From positions 1 to 64,000 of the forward strand of contig NZ_CBYL010000007.1 in the NCBI RefSeq assembly GCF_000577335.1: 64,000 nucleotides of DNA. Direction: 5' to 3'. This DNA comes from Faecalispora jeddahensis. Lineage in GTDB: Bacteria; Bacillota; Clostridia; Oscillospirales; Acutalibacteraceae. Positions 1-8,349 of this stretch are shown one piece after another; position 1 is the stretch's first letter, and each line of letters starts with the position of its first letter. The translations under genes were made by a program, and so were the position numbers. The notes beneath the pieces are model-generated. The model worked only from the letters and a program-made list of their open reading frames with translations. It made no database searches and was not told the DNA's origin.

Positions 1-779
1 ACAGCGGAGCCAAGACCGCCGATAATGGAATGTTCTTCCGCGGTAACGATCGCCCCGCATTTCCCGGCCATTGTTAAAATGATCTCGCTGTCGATGGGTT
101 TAATGGTGTGCATGTTGACGACCGCGGCGCTCACACCGTCTTTTTCCAGCAGCTCGGCGGCTTTCAGGGCTTCCGGGATCATCAGGCCAGCTGCAATAAC
201 GCACACGTCGCCGCCATCCCTCAAAACATTTGCCTTGCCGGGGATAAACGGATCGGATTCTTTGGTGAGAATATCGCAGACCGGGCGCGCGACGCGAATA
301 TACACCGGCCCATCAATCCCGGCGGCCGCGAAGACGGCTTTTTTCATCTCAACTGCGTCGCAGGGAACAAAGATCGTCATGTCGGGCAGCACCCGCATCA
401 GCGCGATATCTTCAATGGACTGGTGGCTGCCGCCGTCCTCGCCGACGCACAGGCCGGAGTGTGAAAGGCCAAATTTCACATTTGCATTGACATAGCTGAC
501 GGAATTGCGAATCTGCTCATAAGCGCGGCCCGCGCCGAACAGTGCGAACGTACTGACAAACGGCAGAAAGCCCGAGTGCGCAAAGCCCGCAGCTCCACAC
601 ACCATGTTTGCCTCCGCGATGCCGAAGTTGAAGAAACGATCCGGATATTTTGCGGCGAAGGTACTTGTCATGGTCGCGTGCGCCAGATCGGCATCCATGA
701 CCACAACTTTATCGTTTTTTGCGCCGAGCTCTACCAGAGCTTCGCCGTACGCCACTCTTAAAGATTTGCTCTCAGCCAT
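1..779 (-). CDS. Transketolase, C-terminal subunit (partial, 3' end outside window)
   Basis: This is the pyrimidine-binding plus C-terminal half of a two-subunit, thiamine-diphosphate-dependent transketolase, which moves two-carbon ketol units between sugar phosphates. Translating the minus strand from ATG at 779 gives an open frame to the window edge beginning MAESKSLRVAYGEALVEL. It contains the family segments VVMDADLAHATMTS, RFFNFGIAEANM (with the conserved catalytic-type Glu), GLCVGEDGGSHQS and VTAEEHSIIGGLGSAV. The start overlaps the end of the N-terminal subunit by 8 bases, so the two are translationally coupled. It is the last visible gene of the aldolase-dehydrogenase-transporter operon. 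A 1-deoxyxylulose-phosphate-synthase-like protein is less likely, because the N half is encoded separately as in split transketolases. The substrate is unknown. Confidence 0.9.
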   Translation of the reverse strand, partial: MAESKSLRVAYGEALVELGAKNDKVVVMDADLAHATMTSTFAAKYPDRFFNFGIAEANMVCGAAGFAHSGFLPFVSTFALFGAGRAYEQIRNSVSYVNANVKFGLSHSGLCVGEDGGSHQSIEDIALMRVLPDMTIFVPCDAVEMKKAVFAAAGIDGPVYIRVARPVCDILTKESDPFIPGKANVLRDGGDVCVIAAGLMIPEALKAAELLEKDGVSAAVVNMHTIKPIDSEIILTMAGKCGAIVTAEEHSIIGGLGSA

Positions 780-1590
780 CGACTTCTACCCCCAGTTCCT
801 TCATTGCGGCAATATACTGATCTTTGTTCGGCGCTTTGCCGTGCCACCCGAACTGATCCACCATAAAGGAAACGCCCTGCCCCTTATGGGTGTCGCAGCA
901 GATGAACTTGGGTTTGCCGAAGACAGAAACCTTCAGCGCTTGCGTGATCGCGTCGACATCGTGGCCGTTCACCCGAAAGCATTCAAATCCAAACGATTCA
1001 TACTTGGCCATCGGGCTGCCGACCCCCATAACCTCATCGTTGGAACCGTCGATCTGCAAGTGGTTGAAGTCGAGCAGGACGGTCAAATTGTCGAGCCGGT
1101 AGTGAGCCGCAGCCATCGCCGCCTCCCAGACAAGGCCCTCCTGCATCTCACCGTCGCCGATGAGCACGTACACCTTATAATCCGCCTTTGCATGCTTGGC
1201 CGCCATTGCCATGCCAGTCGCGATGGAAACGCCCTGGCCCAGAGATCCTGTGTTGCAGTCAACGCCCACGGTCTTTCTCATATCGGGATGCCCCTGCAGA
1301 TGAGATCCGTATTGGCGAAGCGTCCAAAGATCCTCGCGCGGGAAAAAGCCCCGATCCGCCAAAACGGCATACAAAGCGGGACACGCGTGGCCCTTGCTCA
1401 GGACAAAACGGTCGCGGTCGGTCATCTGAGGGTTCTTCGGATCGATTTTCATACTGTTGTAGTAAAGAGCCAGAAGAATTTCGACGCAGGAAAGTGATCC
1501 GCCGGGGTGGCCCGACTGACAGAGATAAAGCATCTTTAGAATATCGGCCCTCAACTGTCTTGCCTTTTCTTGCTGAATTTCACGATTCAT
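772..1590 (-). CDS. Transketolase, N-terminal (ThDP-binding) subunit
   Basis: About 272 residues form the ThDP/Mg-binding half of a split transketolase. Visible motifs are SGHPGGSLSCVE (residues about 25-36), LSKGHACPALYAVL, GSLGQGVSIATGMA and the ThDP motif GDGEMQEGLVWEA, which ends at LDFNHLQIDG. A longer frame runs upstream to 1722 inside the permease gene, but ATG at 1590 has a good site (AGGAGTTACAGC) and begins MNREIQQEKARQ, as expected for the family. It lies 17 bases after the permease stop and its own stop overlaps the start of the C-terminal subunit. Placement with an IolA/IolJ-like pair and a sugar transporter suggests a dedicated catabolic transketolase rather than the housekeeping enzyme; this is inference. 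Confidence 0.93.
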   Translation of the reverse strand: MNREIQQEKARQLRADILKMLYLCQSGHPGGSLSCVEILLALYYNSMKIDPKNPQMTDRDRFVLSKGHACPALYAVLADRGFFPREDLWTLRQYGSHLQGHPDMRKTVGVDCNTGSLGQGVSIATGMAMAAKHAKADYKVYVLIGDGEMQEGLVWEAAMAAAHYRLDNLTVLLDFNHLQIDGSNDEVMGVGSPMAKYESFGFECFRVNGHDVDAITQALKVSVFGKPKFICCDTHKGQGVSFMVDQFGWHGKAPNKDQYIAAMKELGVEVDG

Positions 1591-1607
1591 TGCTGTAACT
1601 CCTTTAT

Positions 1608-2444
1608 TTATCCTTTTACCGCTCCGGCAGTAAGTCCCGCGACTAACCGCTTCTGTGCAAAAAAGAACATGATGCAGACAGGGATTATGGTGATTATGCC
1701 GCCCGCCGTCAGAAGATCCCACTGCACTCCCAACTGGCCGATTAAGTTTTTAAGCGCCACAGGGATCGTACGGCTGGTTTCATTGGTAAACAAGACGGCA
1801 AAGGTGTATTCATTCCAGGACGTCATAAAGATATAAGCGCCGGTGGCAACAAGACATGGGATTAATACGGGAAATATGATGCGCAGGAACGCCTGTGATC
1901 GGCTGGCTCCGTCTACCATGGCCGCTTCTTCAAGCGATTTGGGAAGATCGTTCAGATAACCATTCAGCAGCCACACGGAAAACGGAATGGTAAACGTAGT
2001 ATAGGATAATATGAGAGCGATTGGAGTATAAAGGATTCCCATAGAGCGCATGATGGAATACAGAGGAATGAGCAGCAGCACCGTTGGGAACATATTGTTG
2101 GTCAAAAACATAATCATAAATATTTTTCTGCCGGGAAAGCGGAAACGCGAAAACGCGTATGCCGCCAGCATGGAAACCAGCAGGCTGACCAATGTGGTGA
2201 CGCCCGCAACAAGCAGGCTGTTCCCCATAGGTTTGATAAAATTGAAATCCACAAAAAGCTTATGGTAAGAATCAAAAACCACGTTCTGCGGCCAATAGGT
2301 AACTACGCTGCCGTAAAGCTCTGATTTCGGTTTGATGGACGTCACGAATGTCCAGTAAAACGGGAAAAGCAAGAACAGCAGGATCACGCCCAGCGGGAGA
2401 TAAAGGGCAAAAAAATCAATCAGACCACTGTGTCTTTTTTTCAT
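1608..2444 (-). CDS. Carbohydrate ABC transporter permease, MalG type (CUT1)
   Basis: A 278-residue inner-membrane permease with about six hydrophobic segments. The cytoplasmic EAA loop reads EEAAMVDGASRSQAFLRIIFP (split here: EEAAMVDGASRSQ, then AFLRIIFP), the CUT1 signature that contacts the ATPase. The C-terminus AGLTAGAVKG is typical of MalG-like subunits. It follows the partner permease by two bases. No ATPase gene is in the cluster, so a shared MsmX-type ATPase encoded elsewhere is the likely energiser; that is the common arrangement for CUT1 systems in Bacillota. The substrate is not readable from the permease. Confidence 0.93.
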   Translation of the reverse strand: MKKRHSGLIDFFALYLPLGVILLFLLFPFYWTFVTSIKPKSELYGSVVTYWPQNVVFDSYHKLFVDFNFIKPMGNSLLVAGVTTLVSLLVSMLAAYAFSRFRFPGRKIFMIMFLTNNMFPTVLLLIPLYSIMRSMGILYTPIALILSYTTFTIPFSVWLLNGYLNDLPKSLEEAAMVDGASRSQAFLRIIFPVLIPCLVATGAYIFMTSWNEYTFAVLFTNETSRTIPVALKNLIGQLGVQWDLLTAGGIITIIPVCIMFFFAQKRLVAGLTAGAVKG

Positions 2445-2446
2445 TT

Positions 2447-3325
2447 TTAACCCTCCTGATTCCTGAACATACTTTTCAGATATGGAACCGCCACCACCAG
2501 CAAGAGCAGCGTCAGCAGCAGCGACATGGTGGAGGAATACCCCAGGTTGAGCGAGTTGGCCTTGTTAAAGATGTAAACGCTCAGGGTCTGGGAGGCATAT
2601 GCCGGCCCGCCGCCTGTCATGCTGAAAATAACGTCCACCGAGTTCGCCACCCAGATGATACGCAGCAGCGTGGTGACGAAGATCGTGTTTTTAATGGAAG
2701 GGATCGTAATGCGAAACAGCTTTTGAGCGCCGTTCGCACCGTCGATGTCGGCAGCCTCGTACAACTCGGCGGGGACTCCCTGCAGGCCCGCAAGCAGCAT
2801 CAGAGCGAAAAACGGGATGCCCTGCCAGATGATCGTCACGATCACCGATGGCATCACCGTGGATTCCTGCGCCAAGAAGGGGATCGGCATATCGATCAGG
2901 CCGACCTTCTTCAGCAGATCGTTCAGCACGCCATAGCTGCCGTCATAAATCCATCGCCACATCAGTCCGATCAGGACGCCGGGGGTAACCCAAGGGATCA
3001 GACTAACGGAACGAATGATGCCGCGCCCTTTAAAGCTCTTGTTGAGAAAATTCGCCAGGATAAAACCGAAAAGGAACTGGAATCCCACACCGAATATCAC
3101 CCACAGGGCGGTTCTTAACAAAGATCCCCAAAAGATCGGATCATGAAATACCTCGATATAATTCGCAAGACCGATAAAAACAATTTCCCGGGGTCTTCTA
3201 AGATCATAGCTTTGGAAACTCATCAATATTGCATTGGCGACCGGAACAAAAACAACGGCCGCGACAATGAATAATGCGGGTGCAATTAACAAGTACGGCC
3301 ATATGTACAATTTCTCTTTCTTCAC
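2447..3325 (-). CDS. Carbohydrate ABC transporter permease, MalF type (CUT1)
   Basis: A permease of 292 residues, the partner of the following MalG-like subunit. Membrane segments begin at YIWPYLLIAPALFIVAAVV, and the EAA loop reads YEAADIDGANGAQKLFRITIP in two pieces (YEAADIDGANG, AQKLFRITIP). The frame is open upstream to 3397, but those residues are polar and unlike the family. A GTG at 3325 follows AGGAGACTATT with good spacing and starts VKKEKLYIWPYLL, so it is preferred. Together with the upstream lipoprotein it forms a CUT1 importer for an unidentified sugar or polyol. Confidence 0.9.
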   Translation of the reverse strand: MKKEKLYIWPYLLIAPALFIVAAVVFVPVANAILMSFQSYDLRRPREIVFIGLANYIEVFHDPIFWGSLLRTALWVIFGVGFQFLFGFILANFLNKSFKGRGIIRSVSLIPWVTPGVLIGLMWRWIYDGSYGVLNDLLKKVGLIDMPIPFLAQESTVMPSVIVTIIWQGIPFFALMLLAGLQGVPAELYEAADIDGANGAQKLFRITIPSIKNTIFVTTLLRIIWVANSVDVIFSMTGGGPAYASQTLSVYIFNKANSLNLGYSSTMSLLLTLLLLVVAVPYLKSMFRNQEG

Positions 3326-3431
3326 ACAATAGTCTCCTCTTTTCTGCTGATGATAAAATGGGCTGCTCTTTGAGCGTTGAGCAACCCATTCCGTCATTTC
3401 AATTCAGCTTATTATCTTACAGAAAACAGAT

Positions 3432-4721
3432 TTATTTTGAGTAGAGCGCTTTGTCCAATTGTTCCATTGCCTCTTTCGCCGTTATCTTTCCTAACAGCGC
3501 CGCCTGAATCGTCGCAGGCCATGTATTGTTGATCCAGTCCGTAGTGGTATCGAGTACGGGGAGGATTCCCGCAAATGGGGCGCCCTCAATCGATATCTTC
3601 ATAAAACGGTTATTCTGAATCTCTGGCATCTGCTGGACTGTTTTACTGACAGGCACGTTCCCGGTTTTCACACACCATGTTTTTTGACCAGCGCCGGTTG
3701 CCAGATAGGACATCCATTCAAAAGCAGCCTCTTTGTTTTTACTGCTTGAGAACATAACCGTTTCGGTATCCCCCATGGAGGTCCATCTGCCCTGAGGCGA
3801 ATCCGGAAACGCAAAGGCGCCGACATCGTCCCCGAATTTTTCTACCATATTAACCGACGTGCCGATATGCTGTATGGTCATAGCGGTCAATCCCGACTGG
3901 AAATTCGCAATGATTTCATTGAATCCGTCATTGGGGGCCGAGGGCGGGGCGCATCCATCCTGAAACAGATCAATGAAATCCTGCATGCCTTGAATTGACG
4001 CGTCCGATGTCAGGTTATCGAAGCTTCCGCCGCGGGCATAGATAAAGCTTCCCCAAGGCTCCTGACCGCCTTTTGAACCGCGAATGCCATACCCGTAAAC
4101 ATCTGTTTTTCCATCCCCATTCGTATCGCGGGTCAGCTTACGACAGTCTTGCAGAAATTCCTCATAGGTCTTTGGAATATCGATACCTGCCGCCTGAAAC
4201 ATGGAAGGCCTGTAATAAACATAAAGGATCTGTGTGTTCCAGGGCATTAAATAAAGATTGTCGTCTTTCGTTACGCTGCGCAATGTTTTATACAGCGTAT
4301 CCTGAATATCATCTTTATCCTCCCATGAATCAATGTAAGAATCCAACGGCTCTAATAAATGATTGGCTGTAAACAAGGGGGTGGATGTCAGCTTGAACCC
4401 GGCGGTATCCGGTGCGCCTCCGCCCATCGCGGCGGTAAACAAATCCTGGCTATACTGACCGCCATCCCACGGATGGATTTCAAGCTCGACCTTAATGTTT
4501 TTTCCGTTGGTCGCATTGAAATCATCCACCATGCTTTGCATAACCTGGGTATGCATGTCGCTGTCAGGCCAAAACCAGTGCTTAAGAACAATGGGCTGAT
4601 TGGGACTTTCCGATTTTGCAGCAGAGGAAATGCTTTGGGATCCAGACTGGCAACCGGCCAGTGTAGTGATGGACAACGCGAATGCCAAGATCATAGTCAA
4701 CGCTTTTTTACATCCAGACAT
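3432..4721 (-). CDS. Extracellular sugar-binding lipoprotein (CUT1 family)
   Basis: This family 1 solute-binding protein has about 429 residues. The signal peptide MSGCKKALTMILAFALSI leads to a lipobox LAGC, so the mature protein should be lipid-anchored at the Cys. The body shows family features such as VELEIHPWDGGQY, a calcium-loop-like DTNGDGKTDVYGYG, and FQSGLTAMTIQHIG. ATG at 4721 follows GGGAGGAAAGAAA and is preferred to the in-frame ATG at 4736. It sits between the aldehyde dehydrogenase and the permeases, so it should deliver the substrate of this pathway. Substrate specificity cannot be read; inositol, an inositol derivative or another C6 compound are possibilities. Confidence 0.92.
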   Translation of the reverse strand: MSGCKKALTMILAFALSITTLAGCQSGSQSISSAAKSESPNQPIVLKHWFWPDSDMHTQVMQSMVDDFNATNGKNIKVELEIHPWDGGQYSQDLFTAAMGGGAPDTAGFKLTSTPLFTANHLLEPLDSYIDSWEDKDDIQDTLYKTLRSVTKDDNLYLMPWNTQILYVYYRPSMFQAAGIDIPKTYEEFLQDCRKLTRDTNGDGKTDVYGYGIRGSKGGQEPWGSFIYARGGSFDNLTSDASIQGMQDFIDLFQDGCAPPSAPNDGFNEIIANFQSGLTAMTIQHIGTSVNMVEKFGDDVGAFAFPDSPQGRWTSMGDTETVMFSSSKNKEAAFEWMSYLATGAGQKTWCVKTGNVPVSKTVQQMPEIQNNRFMKISIEGAPFAGILPVLDTTTDWINNTWPATIQAALLGKITAKEAMEQLDKALYSK

Positions 4722-4757
4722 TTTCTTTCCTCCCATTTCTAAATCACAATATTCCTG

Positions 4758-6275
4758 TTAAATGGTTCCATCCCATGTGGAGACTGTACTTTTCGCTTTT
4801 TCCTCCTCATCAAACCACCTTGTGGTTACCGATTTTGTCTCCGTATAGAAACGAATTCCATCTCTTCCCAAACAATGCAAATCGCCAAAGAAGGATCTTT
4901 TATGGCCTGAAAACGGGAATACGCCGACAGGAACCGGGATACCGACATTAACGCCTACCATACCGCCGTCCGTACGTTTTGCAAACTCACGCGCATAGTG
5001 CCCGCTCTGCGTGAAAATGACCGAACCGTTGGCAAACGGGTTGGCATTCATGACCGCAATCCCCTCTTCAAAGTCCTTTACTCGCTTAAAGCAAAGTACG
5101 GGCCCAAATATTTCTCTCTCGCCGATTGTCATACCGGGCTCGACATGATCAAAAATCGTCGGGCCCAAGTAAAACCCATTTTCATAGCCGGGAACGGAAG
5201 GGTTTCGTCCATCCAAAACAAGACGGGCGCCTTCCTTGATCCCCAGCTCGATCCAATCGAGGACCGACTTTTTATGATCCGCATTGATTACAGGGCCTAA
5301 ATTTGTGCTTGGATCATACGCCGGGCCAATCTTTAAATTCCTGGCCATTTGTATGGTCGCTTCGATCAGCTCGTCCGCAATACTTTCCTGTACACAGACA
5401 ACCGGCAGCGCCATACAGCGTTCTCCCGCGCATCCAAAAGAAGCGTTAATGATTCCCGCGGCCGTGCGCTGGATCGGAGAATCCTCCAGCACCAAAGCAT
5501 GATTTTTCGCTTCACAAAGTGCCTGTACGCGCTTGCCCGCCTGCGCCGCCTTTGAATAGATCGACAGTCCCACTTGTGTGGAGCCCACAAAGGAAATCCC
5601 CACGACATCCGGATGTGTCAACAAGATTTCCGCTTCATGCCGTGAACAGGTGACAATATTAATGACACCATCCGGGAGTCCCGCCTTTTGATACAGCTCA
5701 GCAAACTTCATGACTGTCATCGGCGTGAAACTGGCCGCTTTTATCACAATCGTATTGCCGCAGGCGACGCATTGGGGAGTCATCCACCCCATCGGAATCA
5801 TCGCGGGAAAATTGAAGGGAACAATGCCGGCGAACACACCCATCGGCTCCCGATACAGCACGGTATCGTATCCGGAAGAGGCATCCCGCAGAGTCTCCCC
5901 CATTCCCGAAAGCAAAGAAGGGATCGAGCAGGCAAGCTCTGTGCCTTCCTTCGCTTTTAAAATATCTCCCTGGGCTTCTTCCCACGCTTTTCCGTTTTCC
6001 CTTGCGACGCTGAGTGTCAGCTCATCCATGTTTTCTTCAATCAGCTGCCGGACCTTATGTAGAATCTGTGCCCGTTTGACGGGTGAGGTGTTTGACCACC
6101 CGGGGTATGCGGCTTTTGCCGCAGTGACTGCGCTTTCCACTTCTTCTTTTGTACAGCATGGAGCCTCCGCAATTATTTCCCCTGTGCTCGGATTATAAAT
6201 CGGTAGGTACTTTTCTGTCTTTGATACCACCCATTGCCCGTTGATAAAAGGCTGTAACCGCTGTATCGTGCCCAT
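4758..6275 (-). CDS. iolA: Methylmalonate-semialdehyde/malonate-semialdehyde dehydrogenase (CoA-acylating), IolA/MmsA-like
   Basis: This aldehyde dehydrogenase of 505 residues belongs to the CoA-acylating MmsA/IolA group. In inositol breakdown IolA turns malonate semialdehyde, NAD and CoA into acetyl-CoA and CO2. Visible motifs are the Rossmann-region VGISFVGSTQVG, the nucleophile segment FGCAGERCMALPV, and the MmsA-type end IPVPVGVFPFSGHKRSFFGDLH. An Arg/Lys-rich ALCEAKNHALVLED stretch replaces the usual catalytic-Glu region, as in MmsA members. A GGGGGATCAAA site precedes ATG 6275. The gene follows the aldolase by about 25 bases, in the same operon. A sulfolactaldehyde or other semialdehyde dehydrogenase role cannot be excluded from sequence alone. 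Confidence 0.88.
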   Translation of the reverse strand: MGTIQRLQPFINGQWVVSKTEKYLPIYNPSTGEIIAEAPCCTKEEVESAVTAAKAAYPGWSNTSPVKRAQILHKVRQLIEENMDELTLSVARENGKAWEEAQGDILKAKEGTELACSIPSLLSGMGETLRDASSGYDTVLYREPMGVFAGIVPFNFPAMIPMGWMTPQCVACGNTIVIKAASFTPMTVMKFAELYQKAGLPDGVINIVTCSRHEAEILLTHPDVVGISFVGSTQVGLSIYSKAAQAGKRVQALCEAKNHALVLEDSPIQRTAAGIINASFGCAGERCMALPVVCVQESIADELIEATIQMARNLKIGPAYDPSTNLGPVINADHKKSVLDWIELGIKEGARLVLDGRNPSVPGYENGFYLGPTIFDHVEPGMTIGEREIFGPVLCFKRVKDFEEGIAVMNANPFANGSVIFTQSGHYAREFAKRTDGGMVGVNVGIPVPVGVFPFSGHKRSFFGDLHCLGRDGIRFYTETKSVTTRWFDEEEKAKSTVSTWDGTI

Positions 6276-6300
6276 TTTGATCCCCCATTTTCTTTCAGAT

Positions 6301-7125
6301 TTAAGGTCTTATTGCCTGCATCTTCTGTTCTGCTGCTCTTTGTACCTCTTGCATCGGTAACTGAAAAAGCTTGATTCGGTCAAATTCATCCGGTTGGTCC
6401 TCCATAGCCTGCCTCAATGTTTTGCCAAAAGCCATGCGCAAAGAAGTGCCAATATTGATTTTACTGACGCCGGAAGCGGATAGCTTTTTCAAATCTTCAT
6501 CCGGAACACCGGTAGAACCGTGAATCACCAGAGGGACCTTTACCATCTCATGAATCCGCTTCAGCCTGTCAAACTGAATATTCGCGGTTTGTGCGGTCAT
6601 CCGATGCACTGTTCCCACTGCAACCGCGAGGCAGTCCACTCCGGTCGCCTGATAAAATTCCAGCGCCTCTTCCGGTTCCGTATAAATCCATTTCGCCTTG
6701 ACCGCCGGATCCGAATAACCAACCGAGCCAATTTCGGCCTCTACCGAAACGTCGTGAGGGTGAGCAAGAGCGATTACTTTGCGTGTCAGGCCGATATTCT
6801 CTTCCTTGCTGAGCTGAGAACCATCAAACATAACGGAGCTGAATCCGACCTGTATCGCCAGCTCAATCGATTTCATGCAGATCGAATGGTCAAGATGAAC
6901 GCTCACCGCGACGGATGCCTTTTTTGCCAGCGATATCAGCATCGGCCCGATGATATCTAACGGAATATGGTTTTCCGCGTCGCGATTTACCATCAGAATA
7001 ACCGGTTCCTTTAAATTTTCGGCCGCTTTGATTACCGATACGGCGTCTTCATAGCCGTAAACATTAAAACCGGCAATTGCGTAATTGTTATGTTGTTTAA
7101 ACAGATGGTTTAAGTTAACCAACAC
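6301..7125 (-). CDS. iolJ: Class II fructose/tagatose-bisphosphate-type aldolase, IolJ-like
   Basis: This zinc-dependent class II aldolase has 274 residues and an ordinary length for the family. Zinc and substrate motifs are visible: VSVHLDHSICM (catalytic Asp and a zinc His near residue 80), VSVEAEIGSVGY, CLAVAVGTVHR (zinc His), PLVIHGSTGVPD (zinc His) and KINIGTSLRMAF (phosphate loop). IolJ splits 2-deoxy-5-keto-gluconate 6-phosphate into dihydroxyacetone phosphate and malonate semialdehyde, which matches the neighbouring IolC-like kinase and IolA-like dehydrogenase. It is the first gene of the leftward operon, with a GGGAGG site. Ordinary tagatose-1,6- or fructose-1,6-bisphosphate aldolase activity is the alternative. 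Confidence 0.85.
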   Translation of the reverse strand: MLVNLNHLFKQHNNYAIAGFNVYGYEDAVSVIKAAENLKEPVILMVNRDAENHIPLDIIGPMLISLAKKASVAVSVHLDHSICMKSIELAIQVGFSSVMFDGSQLSKEENIGLTRKVIALAHPHDVSVEAEIGSVGYSDPAVKAKWIYTEPEEALEFYQATGVDCLAVAVGTVHRMTAQTANIQFDRLKRIHEMVKVPLVIHGSTGVPDEDLKKLSASGVSKINIGTSLRMAFGKTLRQAMEDQPDEFDRIKLFQLPMQEVQRAAEQKMQAIRP

Positions 7126-7167
7126 ATTTCATACCTCCCAACAGATTGATATGGCAAATAATTGTTG

Positions 7168-7189
7168 TCTTTTGGTTATATAATGGTTA
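7168..7189 (-). promoter_or_regulatory. Tandem 11-mer operator (IolR/DeoR type) in the aldolase leader
   Basis: On the minus strand two adjacent 11-mers read TAACCATTATA and TAACCAAAAGA. The second fits the published Bacillus IolR consensus WRAYCAADARD at every position; the first misses two. They lie just downstream of the predicted start of transcription of the aldolase operon, where a bound repressor would block it. The divergent kinase leader has the same arrangement at 8309-8330. Confidence 0.7.
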
Positions 7190-7201
7190 AATTCTGCGAA
7201 C

Positions 7202-7230
7202 AATATAACATTATTATGGGCAATTGTCAA
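7202..7230 (-). promoter_or_regulatory. Sigma-A promoter of the aldolase-dehydrogenase-transporter-transketolase operon
   Basis: The minus strand carries TTGACA (7225-7230), a 17-base spacer, and TATATT (7202-7207). Transcription should start near 7195, about 70 bases before the aldolase ATG at 7125. Confidence 0.8.
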
Positions 7231-7289
7231 GATACCTTTTTATATTTTTTATAAACTTTGCGCATTTTCACCTGTTTCTAGATTATTTA

Positions 7290-7349
7290 AGCAAACAGAA
7301 AGCTGGTATCAGTTGGAATATTCCAACTGATACCAGCTTTCTGTTTGCT
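7290..7349. terminator. 60-bp perfect palindrome, likely terminator of the DeoR-family gene
   Basis: Positions 7290-7319 and 7320-7349 are exact reverse complements with no spacer (core GGAATATTCC). It starts 32 bases beyond the regulator stop codon. On the minus strand it is followed by TTAAATAAT, and on the plus strand by a T-rich stretch, so it may work as a bidirectional terminator separating the regulator from the operon promoter. Confidence 0.7.
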
Positions 7350-7381
7350 CTTTTAAATTTTCAGCTAATACTCCGTACCAG

Positions 7382-8140
7382 CTAATCCGCAATAATCAGT
7401 TCCACACCATGTTCTTTAAAGTACTCAACATAACGATTGGACGGCATTTTATCGGTAATAACCGCATTGAAATCAGGCAGCTTCGCATAGGTTAACAGAG
7501 AAAACTTATCGAATTTTGTGCTGTCTATTAATAAATAAGTGATTGTACTGCATTCCAGCGCCGCTTTTTTGACCTCGTATTCTCCCTCCGTGGAATTTGT
7601 CGCGCCATGCTCAATGGAAACGGCTGTAGCAGAGAGAAAAGCTTTGCCGATATTATAATTTTTAAAAATTCTTGCCGCGTCGGCCCCCACAGTGGAGTAT
7701 GTTTCTTTTGCCAGCTGGCCTCCAGTAGCAAAAACACGATAATCATTTTCATAGATCGATCTGATCAGGATTTCCAAGTTATTGGTAAAAAGCGTTAAAT
7801 TCAAATTTTTCGGCAATTGATCGAATAAACTTGTGGCGGTTGTTCCGGAATCAATGAAAATCGCATCTCCATCCTGAACAAATTCTGCCGCTTTTTTGGC
7901 AATCCTCTGCTTTAGATCAATATTGGTTGTATTTCGTTCTTCAAACGGCACTGTTTCTTTGACGTTATTTGCGATTACGCCTCCATAAATTTTGCTGATC
8001 GTGCCACGTTTGACCAAAGAATCCAAATCGCGGCGTATCGTATTCCGCGAAACTTGAAACACTTCACACAAAGTATCAATACTGACCGTTTTGTTTTCTA
8101 AAATATAATCATTGATTTGTTCAATTCGCTGTGTACGCAA
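7382..8140 (-). CDS. DeoR-family transcriptional regulator (IolR-like)
   Basis: A DeoR-family repressor of 252 residues. The N-terminal winged helix-turn-helix is clear: VSIDTLCEVFQVSRNTIRRD (residues about 19-38), followed by GTISKIYGGVI. The C-terminal sugar-phosphate sensor domain shows DGDAIFIDSGTTATSLFDQL and LFTNNLEIL. The start is TTG at 8140 with an AAAGGGG site about ten bases upstream. It lies between the leftward operon and the divergent kinase gene, both of which have tandem 11-mers like IolR operators, so it probably represses both and is released by a phosphorylated intermediate. That role is inferred from context. Confidence 0.9.
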   Translation of the reverse strand: MRTQRIEQINDYILENKTVSIDTLCEVFQVSRNTIRRDLDSLVKRGTISKIYGGVIANNVKETVPFEERNTTNIDLKQRIAKKAAEFVQDGDAIFIDSGTTATSLFDQLPKNLNLTLFTNNLEILIRSIYENDYRVFATGGQLAKETYSTVGADAARIFKNYNIGKAFLSATAVSIEHGATNSTEGEYEVKKAALECSTITYLLIDSTKFDKFSLLTYAKLPDFNAVITDKMPSNRYVEYFKEHGVELIIAD

Positions 8141-8156
8141 ATTTTTACAACCCCTT

Positions 8157-8167
8157 TAACCATTCAC
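8157..8167 (+). promoter_or_regulatory. Possible single operator 11-mer over the regulator's own leader
   Basis: TAACCATTCAC resembles the first 11-mer of the aldolase operator (TAACCATTATA). It lies in the regulator's untranslated leader and overlaps its ribosome site region, which would suit autoregulation. Only one clear half is seen. Confidence 0.35.
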
Positions 8168-8209
8168 ATAATATATATTTCTTATCGATTCTTATATATT
8201 ATTTATATT

Positions 8210-8238
8210 ATTATAGTCCACTTTTTCTTATAAATCAA
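8210..8238 (-). promoter_or_regulatory. Sigma-A promoter of the DeoR-family regulator
   Basis: The minus strand has TTGATT (8233-8238), a 17-base spacer and TATAAT (8210-8215). It is back to back with the kinase promoter at 8259-8287. Confidence 0.7.
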
Positions 8239-8258
8239 TATGATATTTTGTATATCGA

Positions 8259-8287
8259 TTGACAATCGAATAAATTTGCGCTAATAT
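8259..8287 (+). promoter_or_regulatory. Sigma-A promoter of the IolC-like kinase
   Basis: TTGACA (8259-8264), a 17-base spacer and TAATAT (8282-8287) precede the kinase start by about 60 bases. Confidence 0.8.
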
Positions 8288-8308
8288 GTTCAATACAGAA
8301 CAATAATA

Positions 8309-8330
8309 TAACCAAAATATAATCATTTTA
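8309..8330 (+). promoter_or_regulatory. Tandem 11-mer operator (IolR/DeoR type) in the kinase leader
   Basis: Adjacent TAACCAAAATA and TAATCATTTTA follow the predicted start of transcription. The first fits WRAYCAADARD at ten of eleven positions; the second is weaker. Spacing and position mirror the operator of the aldolase operon. Confidence 0.65.
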
Positions 8331-8349
8331 TAGAAAAGGAGAGTCGTAT

